Positions 12,001 through 23,800 of a stretch of DNA of 64,000 nucleotides are shown here, piece after piece. Position 1 is the stretch's first letter. Each line of letters begins with the position of its first letter. Location: the NCBI RefSeq assembly GCF_037038585.1, contig NW_027288510.1, forward strand, positions 3,663,001 through 3,727,000, given 5' to 3'. The position numbers and the translations under genes are program-made. The stretch is from Patagioenas fasciata (lineage: Eukaryota; Chordata; Aves; Columbiformes; Columbidae). Below the pieces are notes generated by a model that worked only from the letters and a program-made list of their open reading frames with translations, was not told where the DNA came from and searched no databases.

Positions 12001-14836
12001 TCGTGCCCTGTCAGGCTCCGTCGAGCCCTGTCAGGTTTGCTCGGGCCCTGTCGGGTTTGCTCGGGCCCAGTCAGGCTCCGTCGGGCCCTGTCGGGTTTCC
12101 TCGGGCCCTGTCGGGCTCCATCGAGCCCTGTCAGGCTTTGTCGAACCCTGTCGGGTTTGCTCGGGTCCTGTCGGGCTCTGTCGGGCCCTGTCGGGTTTGC
12201 TCGGGCCCTGTCAGGCTCCGTCGGGCCCTGTCGTATTTCCTCGGGCCCTCTCGGGTTCCGTCGGGCCCTGTCGGGTTTCCTCGGGCCCTGTCGGACTCTA
12301 TCGAGCCCTGTCAGGCTCCGTCGGTCTCTTTCGGGTTTGCTCAGGCCCTGTCGGGCTCCGTCGGGCCCTGTCAGGCTTTGTCAGGTCCTGTCAGGTTTGC
12401 TCGGGCCCTGTCGGGCCTTGTCGGGCCCTGTCGGGTTTGCTCGGGCCCTGTCGGGCTCCGTCGGGCCCTGTCGGGTTTCCTCGGGCCCTGTCGGGCTCTA
12501 TCGAGCCCTGTCAGGCTCCGTCAGGCCTTTTCGGGTTTGCTCGGGCCCTGTCGGGCTCCGTCGGGCCCTGTCAGGCTTTGTCAGGTCCTGTCAGGTTTGT
12601 TCGGGCCCTGTCGGGTTTGCTCGGGCTCTGTCGGGCTCCGTTAGGCCCTGTCGGGTTTGCTCGGGCTCTGTCGGGTTTGCTCGGGCCCTGTCGGGTTTGC
12701 TCGGGCCCTGTCAGGCTCCGTCAAGCCCTGTCGGGTTTGCTCGGGCCCTGTCGGGTTTGCTAGGGCCCTGTCGGGCTCCGTCGGGCCCTGTCTGGTTTCC
12801 TCAGGCCCTGTCGGGATCTGTCGGGCCCTGTCGGGTTTGCTCAGGCCGTGTCGGGTTTGCTGAAGCCCTGTCAGGCTTCGACGGACCCTGTCGGGTTTGC
12901 TCGGGCCCTGTCGGGCATTGTCGAGCCCTGTCGGGTTTGCTCGGGCCCTGTCAGGCTCCGTCGCGCCCTGTCGGGTTTCCTCGGGCCCTGTCGGGCTCCA
13001 TCGGACCCTGTCAGGCTTTGTCGGGTCCTGTCGGGTTTGCTCAGGCCCTGTCGGGCCTTGTCAGGCCCTGTCGGGTTTGCCCGCGTCTTGTCGGGCTCCG
13101 TCAGGCCCTGTCAGATTCGCTCGGGCCCTGTCTGGTTTTCTCGGGCCCTGTCAGGCTCCGTCAGGCCCTGTCGGGTTTGCTCGTGCCCTGTCGGGCTCCG
13201 TCGGGCCCTGTCAGGCTTTGTCAGGTCCTGTCGGGTTTGCTCAGGCCCTGTCGGGCCTTGTCAGGCCCTGTCGGGTTTGCTCGGGCCCTGTCGGGTTTGC
13301 CCTGTCCTGTCGTGCTCCGTCGGGCCCTGTCAGATTCGCTCGGGCCCTGTCGGGTTTGCTCGGGCCCTGTCAGGCTCCGTCAGGCCCTGTCGGGTTTGCT
13401 CGGGCCCTGTCAGGCTCCGTCGGGCCCTGTCAGGTTTGCTCAGGCCCTGTCGGGATCCGTTGGGCCCTGTCGGGTTTGCTCGGGCCCTGTCGGACTCCTT
13501 CGTGCCCTGTCAGGTTTGCTCGGGCCCTGTCGGGTTTGCTCGGGCCCTGTCGGGTTTGCTCGGGCCCTGTCAGGCTCCGTCGAGCCCTGTCAGGTTTGCT
13601 CGGGCCCTGTCGGGTTTGCTCGGGCCCTGTCAGGCTCCGTCGGGCCCTGTCGGGTTTCCTCGGGCCCTGTCGGGCTCCATCGAGCCCTGTCAGGCTTTGT
13701 CGAACCCTGTCGGGTTTGCTCGGGCCCTGTTGGGTTTGCTCGGGTCCTGTCGGGCTCTGTCGGGCCCTGTCGGGTTTGCTCGGGCCCTGTCAGGCTCCGT
13801 CGGGCCCTGTCGGATTTCCTCGGGCCCTCTCGGGTTCCGTCGGGCCCTGTCGGGTTTCCTCGGGCCCTGTCGGACTCTATCGAGCCCTGTCAGGCTCCGT
13901 CGGTCTCTTTCGGGTTTGCTCAGGCCCTGTCGGGCTCCGTCGGGCCCTGTCAGGCTTTGTCAGGTCCTGTCAGGTTTGCTCGGGCCCTGTCGGGCCTTGT
14001 CGGGCCCTGTCGGGTTTGCTCGGGCTCTGTCGGGCTCCAGCGTGCCCTGTCGGGTTTGCCCGGGCCCTGTCGGGCTCCATCGAGCCCTGTCAGGCTTCGT
14101 CGGGCCCTTGCGGGTTTGCTCGGGCCCTGTCGGGCTTCGTCAGGCCCTGTCGGGTTCGCTCGGGCCCTATCGGGCTCCGTCGGTCCCTGTCGGGTTTCCT
14201 CGGGCCCTGTCGGGCTCCATCGAGCCCTGTCAGGCTCCGTCGGGCCCTTTTGGGTTTGCTCGGGCCCTGTCGGGCTCCGTCGGGCCCTGTCGGGTTTGCT
14301 CGGGCCCTGTCGGGTTTGCTCGGGCCCTGTCAGGCTTTGTCAAGCCCTGTCGGGTTTGCTAGGGCCCTGTCGGGCTCCGTCGGGCCCTGTCTGGTTTCCT
14401 CAGGCCCTGTCGGGCTCCGTCGGGCCCTGTCGGGTTTGCTCAGGCCCTGTCGGGTTTGCTAGGGCCCTGTCGGGCTCCGTCGGGCCCTGTCTGGTTTCCT
14501 CAGGCCCTGTCGGGCTCCGTCGAGCCCTGTCGGCTTTGCTCGGGCCCTGTCAGGCTCCGTCGCGCCCTGTCGGGTTTCCTCGGGCCCTGTCGGGCTCCAT
14601 CGAGCCCTGTCAGGTTTGCTCGGGCCCTGTCGGGCTCCATCGGACCCTGTCAGGCTTTGTCGGGTCCTGTCAGGTTTGCTCAGGCCCTGTCGGGCCTTGT
14701 CAGGCCCTGTCGGGTTTGCTCAGGCCCTGTCGGGCTCCGTCGGGCCCTGTCAGATTCGCTCGGGCCCTGTCGGGTTTGCTCGGGCCCTGTCAGGCTCCGT
14801 CAGGCCCTGTCGGGTTTGCTCGGGCCCTGTCAGGCT
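1..14836 (+). repeat. Satellite A: 20-bp GC-rich tandem array
   Basis: The array is built from 10-base subunits that alternate in pairs. The commonest 20-mer is GGGTTTGCTCGGGCCCTGTC; the first half is often AGGCTCCGTC, GGGTTTCCTC or GGGCTCCATC, and the second half is nearly always GGGCCCTGTC. It starts before the window and ends at about 14,836. A few irregular units shift the 10-base register, for example GGGTTTGCCCTGTCCTGTCG at 1,381, which recurs near 4,640, 5,780, 7,780, 8,818, 10,118, 11,798 and 13,296. Rare variants recur at 1.5-1.8 kb, showing higher-order repeats. Plus-strand frames stay open for up to about 1,760 codons because the unit lacks stop triplets; I do not regard these as genes. 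I do not recognise the family by name. Confidence 0.95.
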
Positions 14837-14892
14837 CCCCTTGTCCTCAGGACTCATTCTCACATCTTGGGCACCCCCCATTGTCCCCAGGG
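14837..14892 (+). repeat. Relic satellite C unit at the A/B junction
   Basis: About 56 bases here do not fit the flanking 20-bp or 15-bp arrays. They read as roughly one and a half copies of the 40-bp satellite C, which is otherwise found only from 26,249 onward: a TTGTCCTCAGG block, then a CATTCTCACATCTTGGG variant of the usual CATTGTGACATCCTGGG, then CCCCCCATTGTCCCCAGGG. The orientation matches the 26-31 kb array. It sits exactly between satellites A and B. Confidence 0.75.
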
Positions 14893-17800
14893 TGCAACTT
14901 GTGGGGGTCAGGATTTGGGGTACAGGGTTTGGGGGTGCAGGGTTTAGTGGTGTAGGGTTTGGGGGTGCAGGTCTTGGGGAGGCAGAATTGGGGGTTCAGG
15001 TTTTTAGAGTTCAGGGATTTAGGGGTGCAGATTTTGGGTGTTCAGGACCTGGGGGTGCAGGATTTGGGGATGTAGGTTTGGGGTGCAGGGCTTAGGGTTT
15101 CAGTACCTTGGGTTGAAGAGGTTTGGGGGGAAGGGTTGTGTACGGCAGGATTTGGGGGTGCAGGGCTTTGGGCTGAATGTTTGGGGGTGCAGGGTTCGCA
15201 TGTTTAGGAACTGGGGGTGCAGAATTTGGGTTTGCAGGTTTGGGGAATTTTGCGGTAAAGGATTTGGGGTGCAGGGTTGGGGGACGCAGGATCTGAGGGT
15301 GCAGCGTTTGGGGTGCAGAGTTAGGGGCTGCAGGATCTGGGGTGCAGGGTTTGGGGGGCACTGTTTTGGGGGGAAGGATTTGCGAGATGCAGGGTTTAAG
15401 GGTTTAGAATTGGAGGTGTCGAATTTTGGGGTGCAGGAGGTGTGGGGTTTGGGGTTGCAGGATTTCGGGGAGAATGGTTTGGGGGTGCAAGACTTGAGGG
15501 TGCAGGGTTTGGGGGTTTGGGACATGGGGCTGGAGGATTTGGGGATGCAGGATTTGGGGTGCAGTGTGTGGGGGTGCAAGATCTTGGGGTGTACGAGCGT
15601 TGGGTGTGGGATTTGAAGGACAATGATTTGGGGGTGCAGGGATTGGGGGTGTAGGGTTTTGGGGTTGCTGCGTTTGGAGATTCGGGATGTGGAGGTCAAG
15701 GATTTAGGGGTACAAGGGCTGGTTGCAGGATTTGGGGTGCAGGGTTTGGTTGCAGGATTTGGGGTGCAGGGTTTGAAGTGCAGGGCTAAAGGGGGTGCAG
15801 AATTTGGGTTTGCAGGTTTGGGGAATTTTGCGGTAAAGGATTTGGGGTGCAGGGTTGGGGGACGCAGGATCTGAGGGTGCAGCGTTTGGGGTGCAGAGTT
15901 AGGGGCTGCAGGATCTGGGGTGCAGGGTTTGGGGGGCACTGTTTTGGGGGGAAGGATTTGCGAGATGCAGGGTTTAAGGGTTTAGAATTGGAGGTGCAAG
16001 ATTTGGTGGTCTGGGGTACTGGGCTGCAGGGTTTTGGGGTGCAGGATTTGGGGGTGCAGGTTCCATGTCTTTAGGAACTGGGCGGGGAGGGTTTCTTGGT
16101 GCGGACTTTTGAGTGCAAGTTTGAGGGGCCTTGATTTTGGGGTGCATGGTTTGGGGGGCAGGATTCCGGGTGTAAGGTTTTGAGGTGCAGGACTTGGGGG
16201 TGCAGGTTTCACGCGTTAAGGAACTGGGGCTGCAGAGGTTGGGGGTGCAGCGTTGTGGGCTGCAGGGTTGAAGGGTGCGGGATTTAGGGGTACAGGTTTT
16301 GGGGGTGCAGGAGCTGGGGGTGCAGGCTGTAGGGATCAGAATATGGGGGTGCAGGGTTCTGGGGTGCAGGATCTGGGTGAGCAGGCTGTTGGGGTACAGA
16401 ACCTTGTAGTTCAGCGTTTAGAGGCAGGATTTGGGGGTGCAGGGCTTTGGGGTGAGGGGTCTGGGGTGAGGGGTTCAGGTGTTCAGCACCTGGGGGTGCA
16501 GGACCTGAGGGTTGGAGGATTTGGGGGTGCAGGGATTTGGGGGTGCAGGGATATGGGGTGCAACTTGTGGGGTGCAGGGTTTTGGGTATAGGGTTTTGGG
16601 GTGCAGAGTTTTGGGGGGGGGATTGGGGGAGCAGGGTTTCAGGGTGCAAGGTTCAGTGGTGCAGGGTTCTGGGGGTGCAGGGTTTAGCGCCAGAATTGGG
16701 GGTGCAGGGTTTGGGATTGCAGGGTGTTGGGGGAAGGATCTGGGGGTACAAGATGTGGGGTAGCAGGGTTTTGGGGTGCAACTTGTGGGGGCAGGATTTG
16801 GGGTCCAGGAGGTTGGGGGTGCAGGGTTTGGGGTGTAGGATTTAGTGGAGCAGGGACTGGGGGTGAAGGTCTTGGGGAGGCAGAATTGGGGATGCAGGTC
16901 TTGGGGAGGCAGAATTGGGGGTGCAGATTTTGGCTGTTCAGGACCTGGGGGTGCAGGATTTGGGGATGTAGGTTTTGGGGGGCAGATTTTGGGGTGCTGG
17001 GTTCGGCACATGGGTCTGGAGGATTTGGGGGTGCAGGGTTAAGGGGTTTAGGATTTTGGGGTGCACAGATTAGGGTGCACGTTCTGGGCATGTATGATTT
17101 GAGAGTGCAGGGCTTTGGGGTACAGGATTTGGGGTGCAGGGTTTTGGGGTCAGGATCTGGGGGTGCAGGGTGTTGGGGAGAAGGATTTGGGGGTGCAGCA
17201 TTTTGAAGTGCAGGGTTTGGAGGAGGGAGGTTTTGGGGGTGAAAGATTTGGTGGTTCAGGTTTTGGGGGTGCAGTGTTAAAAGGATGGAGGATTAGGGGT
17301 GCAGGATTTGGGGGTGCACTGTTTGGGGGTGCAGGGTTTAGAAGTCAGGTCTAAGAGTGCAGCGTTTGGGGTGCAGGGGCTTGGGGGGAAATTTAAGGTT
17401 GCAGAGTGTGGGGCGCATAGGACTGGGGCACAGGATTTGGGGGTGCGGGGTTTCAGGGTTCAAGATTTGGAGGTGTGGAGTTTTGGGGTGCAGGGACTGG
17501 GGGTGAAGGATTTGAGGCTGCAGGGTGGTGGGGGGAGGATTTGGGGGTGAGAGATTTGGGGTGCAGGATGTGGGGGTGCAGAGTTTTGGGAGGCAAGGAT
17601 CTGGGGCTGCAGGATTTGGGGGTTCAGTGTTTAGGGCAGCACAACCTCGGGGTGCAGGGGTTTGCAGTGAAAGGTTTGGTAGGGCAGGATTTGGGGTGCA
17701 GGATTCTGGGGTGCTGGGTTTGGGGTACAGGATTTGGTGTTGCAGGGATGGGGTTGAAGGGCTTGGGTTTCCAGGCCTTTGAGGTGCAAGGTTTGGGAGG

Positions 17801-20025
17801 GAATTCTTTGGGGTGCAGGGTTTGGGGTTCCAGGAGGTGGGGGAAGGACCTTGGGGTGTAGGGTTTGGGGGGGCAGGGTTTTGGGGGAAGGATTTAGGGG
17901 TGCAGGGTTTTGAAGTGCAGCGTTTCAGGGGGGCATGGTTTTGGGGGTGCACATGTGGGGGTCCAGGTTTGGGGGATGCAGAGTTTGTGAATGGAGGATT
18001 TTGGGGTGCTGGGTTTGGGGCTGCCTAATTTGGGGGTGCAGTGTTTGGGTGTTCAGGACCTGGGGTTGCTGCGTTTGGGAATGCAGGCTTTGGGGGTGCA
18101 GGGCTCAGGATTTGGGAGGGCAGGATCAGGGGGTGTAAGATTTCAGGGTTTAGGGGTGCAAAGTATGGTAGGGCTGAATTATAGGGGTGCAAAGTATGGT
18201 AGGGCTGAATTTAGGGGTGCAGGATTTGGTATTACAGGTTTTGGGGAATCATGGCTTGGGAGGAAGGATTTAGGGGTGCAGGGTTTCAAGATGCAGGATT
18301 TGGGGTGCAGTATTTGGGGTTGCAGGTTTGGGGGTGCAAGTTGTGGGGCAGCAGGATATCGGGTACAGGGTTCTGGGCTGCAGGGTTTGGGGGTGCAGGA
18401 TTTCAACGTGCAGGGTTCTGGGGTGCAGTATCTGGGGGTCCAGGGTTTGGCAGTGCATTGGCTTTGGGGGTTGAAGGATTTGGGGGTGCAGGGTTTAGGG
18501 ATGCAGGATTTGGGGGTGCAGGATTTGGAAGTGCAGAGTTAGGGGGCAGGATTTTCAGTGCAGGGTTTCAGGGTACAGAACTTGGTGGTGCAGGATCTGG
18601 GGGTGCAGGTTTTCGGTGGGGAATTTGGGGGTGCAGGGTGTTGAGGAAGGATCTGAGGGTACAATATTTGGGCTTTAAGGGTTTAGGGGGGCAGGATCTG
18701 GCAGTGCAGAGTTTGGGGACAGGACCTGGGGGTGCAGCGTTTGGGGTTACAGGTTCTGGGGGTGCAGGGTCGAGGGAATTATTTGAGGTGCAGGGTTATG
18801 AGAGTGCAGGATTTCTGGGTGCAGAGTTTGGGGTGCGGGGTATGGGGCAGCAGCATCTGGGGGTGTAGGTTTTGGGGGTTCATTCATTTGGGGGGAGGAT
18901 CTGGGGGTGCAGGGTTTAAGGGTTCAGGATTTGGAGGTGTAGGGTTTTGGGGTAAAGGGTTCTGGGTTGAGGTTTTGGGGTGAAAGATTTGGGGGTGCAG
19001 TGTTAAGGGGTGGAGGCTTAGAGGTGCAAGATTTGGGGGTGCAGAGTTTTCATGTGTCTGATTTGAGGGTACAGGGTCTGGGGGTGCAAGATCCTGGAAT
19101 TCAGGATCTGGGGGTTCAGGATTTGGGGGTGCACAGTATGGGAGGGAAGGATCTGGGGCTTCAGGATTTGGGGGTGCACTGTTTGGGGGTGCAGGGTTTA
19201 GAAGTCAGGTCTAAGAGTGCAGCGTTTGGGGTGCAGGGGCTTGGGGGGAAATTTAAGGTTGCAGAGTGTGGGGTGCACAGGACTGGGGCACAGGATTTGG
19301 GGGTGCGGGGTTTCAGGGTTCAAGATTTGGAGGTGTGGAGTTTTGGGGTGCAGGGGTTGGGAGTGCAGGGTGGTGGGGGTGAGAGATTTGGGGTGCAGGA
19401 TTTGGGGGTGCAGAGTCTTGGGAGGCAAGGATCCGGGTCTGCAGGATTTGGGGGTTCAGTGTTTAGGGCAGCACAATCTTGGGGTGCAGGGGTTTGCAGT
19501 GAAAGGTTTGGCAGGCAGGATTTGGGGTGCAGGATTCTGGGGTGCTGGGTTTGGGGTACAGGATTTGGTGTTGCAGGGATGGGGTTGAAGGGCTTGGGTT
19601 GCCAGGCCTTTGAGGTGCAGGATTTGGAGGTGCAAGGTTTGGGAGGGAATTCTTTGGGGTGCAGGGTTTGGGGGCAGGGTTTAGGGGTGGAGGGTATAGG
19701 ACGGAAAGATTTGGGAATGCAGGGTTTGGGGTGCAGGTTTCGGGGTTCAGGAAGGTAGGGAGGGCAGGATTAGGGGGTGCAAGGTTTCAGTTGTAGGGTT
19801 TAGGGGTGCAGAGTTTGGTAGGGCCGAATTTGGGGGTGCAGGATCTGGGGTGCAGGGTTTGGGAAGACAGGATCGGGGGTGGAGGATTTGGGGGTGCAGG
19901 ATTGAGGGGCAGGGTTTTGGTGCAGGGCTTGGGGTCAGGATCTGGGGTGCAGGTTTGGGAAGAGTATTTTGGGGTGCAGGATTTTGGGTGCCGTGTCTGC
20001 GGGGCAGGTTTGGGGTGATCACTGC
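14893..20025 (+). repeat. Satellite B, left arm of palindrome 1
   Basis: Degenerate G-rich tandem repeat of about 15-16 bases, with core GGATTTGGGGGTGCAG and variants such as GGGTTTGGGGTGCAG. From about 15,080 to 20,025 it is the left arm of a large inverted repeat; the same blocks reappear reverse-complemented at 20,823-25,620. The inner edge is sharp, with identity continuing to the GATCACTGC at 20,025. Longer blocks inside the arm are also directly duplicated. The sequence from 17,300 recurs from 19,160 (offset 1,860), and a 206-base block recurs 578 bases away. G-runs are frequent on the plus strand. Open frames here are repeat by-products. Confidence 0.9.
15213..15996 (+). repeat. 206-bp direct duplication within the left B arm
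   Basis: Bases 15,213-15,418 reappear at 15,791-15,996, with no difference seen by eye and an offset of 578 bases. The second copy is absent at the mirrored place in the right arm (around 25,205-25,215), where the flanking blocks are directly joined. It is therefore an arm-specific duplication that arose, or was lost, after the palindrome formed. Confidence 0.75.
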
Positions 20026-20218
20026 TGATCCGCACACACTCGCTCTCTCTGGTATTCACCTCCACTCCTGCTCCTCCACCTCCCCACTGTTATCTCCACC
20101 TCCTCTCTTCTCATTCCCACCACACTCTGCACACAGACGCAACCACTGAGAATGTTCCAGAACACGCTGATCCAAACCCCGCTGGGACCTCCAGGCTCCA
20201 TGGCAATGTGAAAATGGA

Positions 20219-20415
20219 GTGTGCCACAGAATCCCTTTGGGTGTCAAACACCTTGAAGGTGCTGGAGTCCAAGCACAACCCCCCGGCGCTGCCCACGGCC
20301 CTCAGGAGCTCCTGTGGAAACCCCTCCAGGGATGGCGGCTCCAGCCCTGCCCTGGGCAGCCCGTTCAGTGCCCGACAGCCCTCGCTGGGAGGAACAGCTC
20401 CCAGGCTCCAGCCAG
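20219..20415 (-). mobile_element. CR1-like LINE 3'-end fragment
   Basis: The stretch carries the phrases typical of the antisense 3' end of avian CR1 elements: a CACAGAATCCCTTTGGGTG-like start, ACACCTTGAAGGT, GGAGTCCAAGCA, CCCCTCCAGGGATGG, CTGCCCTGGGCAGCC and GTTCAGTGCC. These occur in the expected order, so the element lies on the minus strand with its 3' end near 20,219. It is short, 5'-truncated and diverged, with no coding capacity. The assignment rests on remembered phrasing of the family. Confidence 0.6.
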
Positions 20416-20479
20416 AAGCTCACCCGGTACCGCTGGGGCCGTCTCCTCTCCTCCTGCCGCTCGTTCCCGGGCAGAGTCC

Positions 20480-20760
20480 CCGAAGCCCGCTCTCCGGGCG
20501 CTCTGCGGGCGGCTCCTGGCCCGGCCGCCCCCCGCACTTCCGCTCTGGCTCCGCCCCAAGGCTCAGGCGGGAACGGCCGCTGCGGCCCGGCCGGCCAATC
20601 GCAGCTCGCCGCCTCAGCCCCGCCCCCTCAAACCAGCCCTTGGCCCCGCCCCCTTCCCCCAGCCCCTCAGGAGGAGCCGCACCCGCTGGTGCTGAGTGCG
20701 GAGCTCAGCGCACAAAGAGCTGCACAGGGTGAGAGGGGCAGGGGGATTCGAGCTGGGATG
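20480..20760 (+). promoter_or_regulatory. CpG-island promoter-like block in spacer 1
   Basis: CpG-dense sequence with an inverted-orientation-insensitive CCAAT box at 20,595-20,599 and GC boxes (CCCCGCCCC type) near 20,618-20,628 and 20,643-20,653. A possible splice donor, GTGAGA, lies at 20,729, so a short first exon around 20,670-20,728 is conceivable. No TATA box is seen. This resembles a TATA-less housekeeping-type promoter. Which gene it would serve is unknown, because satellite B begins within 100 bases downstream. Confidence 0.5.
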
Positions 20761-20822
20761 GGCGCTGTTTGCAGACGGAACCAAGTGAGGCACGGGCTCT
20801 GCACCTGGAGAAAGGAAAAGGT

Positions 20823-23800
20823 GCAGTGATCACCCCAAACCTGCCCCGCAGACACGGCACCCAAAATCCTGCACCCCAAAATACTCTTCCCAAACCCTGC
20901 ACCCCAGATCCTGACCCCAAGCCCTGCACCAAAACCCTGCCCCTCAATCCTGCACCCCCAAATCCTCCACCCCGATCCTGTCTTCCCAAACCCTGCACCC
21001 CAAACCCTGCACCCCCAAATTCGGCCCTACCAAACTCTGCACCCCTAAACCCTACAACTGAAACCTTGCACCCCCTAATCCTGCCCTCCCTACCTTCCTG
21101 AACCCCGAAACCTGCACCCCAAACCCTGCATTCCCAAATCCTTCCGTCCTATACCCTCCACCCCTAAACCTGCCCCCAAACCCTGCACCCCAAAGAATTC
21201 CCTCCCAAACCCTGCATCTCCAAATCCTGCACCTCGAAGGCCTGGCAACCCAAGCCCTTCAACCCCATCCCTGCAACACCAAATCCTGTACCCCAAACCC
21301 AGCACCCCAGAATCCTGCACCCCAAATCCTGCCTGCCAAACCTTTCACTGCAAACCCCTGCACCCCAAGATTGTGCTGCCCTAAACACTGAACCCCCAAA
21401 TCCTGCAGACCCGGATCCTTGCCTCCCAAAACTCTGCACCCCCAAATCCTGCACCCCAAATCTCTCACCCCCACCACCCTGCACTCCCAACCCCTGCACC
21501 CCAAAACTCCACACCTCCAAATCCTGAACCCTGAAACCTCGCACCCCCAAATCCTGAGCCCCAGTCCTGTGCACCCCACACTCTGCAACCTTAAATTTCC
21601 CCCCAAGCGCCTGCACCCCAAACGCTGCACTCTGAGACCTGACTTCTAAACCCTGCACCCCCAGACAGTGCACCCCCAAATCCTGAAGCCCCAGATCCTT
21701 CCCTCCCATACTGTGCACCCCCAAATCCTGAACCCTCAGATCCTGAATTCCAGGATCTTGCACCCCCAGACCCTGCACCCCCAAATCATACACACGAAAA
21801 CTCTCCACCCCCAAATCTTGCACCTCTAAGCCTCCACCCCTTAACACTGCACCCCCAAATCTTTCACCCCAAAACCTCAACCCAGAACCCTTTACCCCAA
21901 AACCCTACACCTCCAAATCCTGAACCCTTAAACCCTGCACCCCCAGATCCTCCCCCCAAATGAATGAACCCCCAAAACCTACACCCCCAGATGCTGCTGC
22001 CCCATACCCAGCACCCCAAACTCTGCACCCAGAAATCCTGCACTCTCATAACCCTACACCTCAAACAATTCCCTCGACCCTGCACCCCCAGAACCTGTAA
22101 CCCCAAACGCTGCACCCCCAGGTCCTGTCCCCAAACTCTGCACTGCCAGATCCTGCCCCCCTAAACCCTTAAAGCCCAAATATTGTACCCTCAGATCCTT
22201 CCTCAACACCCTGCACCCCCAAATTCCCCACCGAAAACCTGCACCCCCAGATCCTGCACCACCAAGTTCTGTGCCCTGAAACCCTGCACTGAAAATCCTG
22301 CCCCCTAACTCTGCACCCCCGAATCCTGCACCCCCGAATCCTGCACCCCCAAATCCTGCATCCCTAAACCCTACACCCCCAAATCCTTCAACCCCCAAAG
22401 CCAATGCACTGCCAAACCCTGGACCCCCAGATACTGCACCCCAGAACCCTGCACGTTGAAATCCTGCACCCCCAAACCCTGCAGCCCAGAACCCTGTACC
22501 CGATATCCTGCCGCCCCACAACTTGCACCCCCCAAACCTGCAACCCCAAATACTGCACCCCAAATCCTGCATCTTGAAACCCTGCACCCCTAAATCCTTC
22601 CTCCCAAGCCATGACTCCCCAAAACCTGTAATACCAAATCCTGCACCCCTAAATTCAGCCCTACCATACTTTGCACCCCTGTAATTCAGCCCTACCATAC
22701 TTTGCACCCCTAAACCCTGAAAACTTACACCCCCTGATCCTGCCCTCCCAAATCCTGAGCCCTGCACCCCCAAAGCCTGCATTCCCAAACGCAGCAACCC
22801 CAGGTCCTGAACACCCAAACACTGCACCCCCAAATTAGGCAGCCCCAAACCCAGCACCCCAAAATCCTCCATTCACAAACTCTGCATCCCCCAAACCTGG
22901 ACCCCCACATGTGCACCCCCAAAACCATGCCCCCCTGAAACGCTGCACTTTAAAACCCTGCACCCCTAAATCCTTCCCCCAAAACCCTGCCCCCCCAAAC
23001 CCTACACCCCAAGGTCCTTCCCCCACCTCCTGGAACCCCAAACCCTGCACCCCAAAGAATTCCCTCCCAAACCTTGCACCTCAAAGGCCTGGCAACCCAA
23101 GCCCTTCAACCCCATCCCTGCAACACCAAATCCTGTACCCCAAACCCAGCACCCCAGAATCCTGCACCCCAAATCCTGCCCTACCAAACCTTTCACTGCA
23201 AACCCCTGCACCCCAAGGTTGTGCTGCCCTAAACACTGAACCCCCAAATCCTGCAGCCCCAGATCCTTGCCTCCCAAAACTCTGCACCCCCACATCCTGC
23301 ACCCCAAATCTCTCACCCCCAAATCCTCCCCCCACCACCCTGCAGCCTCAAATCCTTCACCCCCAGTCCCTGCACCCCAAAACTCCACACCTCCAAATCT
23401 TGAACCCTGAAACCCCGCACCCCCAAATCCTGTGCCCCAGTCCTATGCGCCCCACACTCTGCAACCTTAAATTTCCCCCCAAGCCCCTGCACCCCAAACG
23501 CTGCACTCTTAGACCTGACTTCTAAACCCTGCACCCCCAAACAGTGCACCCCCAAATCCTGCACCCCTAATCCTCCATCCTTTTAACACTGCACCCCCAA
23601 AACCTGAACCACCAAATCTTTCACCCCCAAAACCTCCCTCCTCCAAACCCTGCACTTCAAAATGCTGCACCCCCAAATCCTTCTCCCCAACACCCTGCAC
23701 CCCCAGATCCTGACCCCAAAACCCTGCACCCCAAATCCTGTACCCCAAAGCCCTGCACTCTCAAATCATACATGCCCAGAACGTGCACCCTAAACTGTGC

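Larger units (their letters stand above)
20026..20822. other. Unique spacer of palindrome 1
   Basis: Non-repetitive sequence of 797 bases between the two satellite B arms. The first part (20,026-20,215) is pyrimidine-rich and unassigned. It is followed by a CR1-like fragment and then a strongly CpG-rich block with CCAAT and GC boxes; both are listed separately. No open frame here resembles a known protein. Confidence 0.85.

Noticed and set aside
1-14836. CRISPR array in the regularly spaced repeats
   Set aside because: There is no repeat/spacer alternation; the 20-mers are contiguous, no cas genes exist, and the context is a vertebrate.
325-14955. Very long plus-strand open frames (up to 1,763 codons) in satellite A as a giant protein gene
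   Set aside because: All three forward frames are open and give the same cyclic peptide. The unit simply lacks stop triplets, and no start context, splice structure or non-repeat domain is seen.
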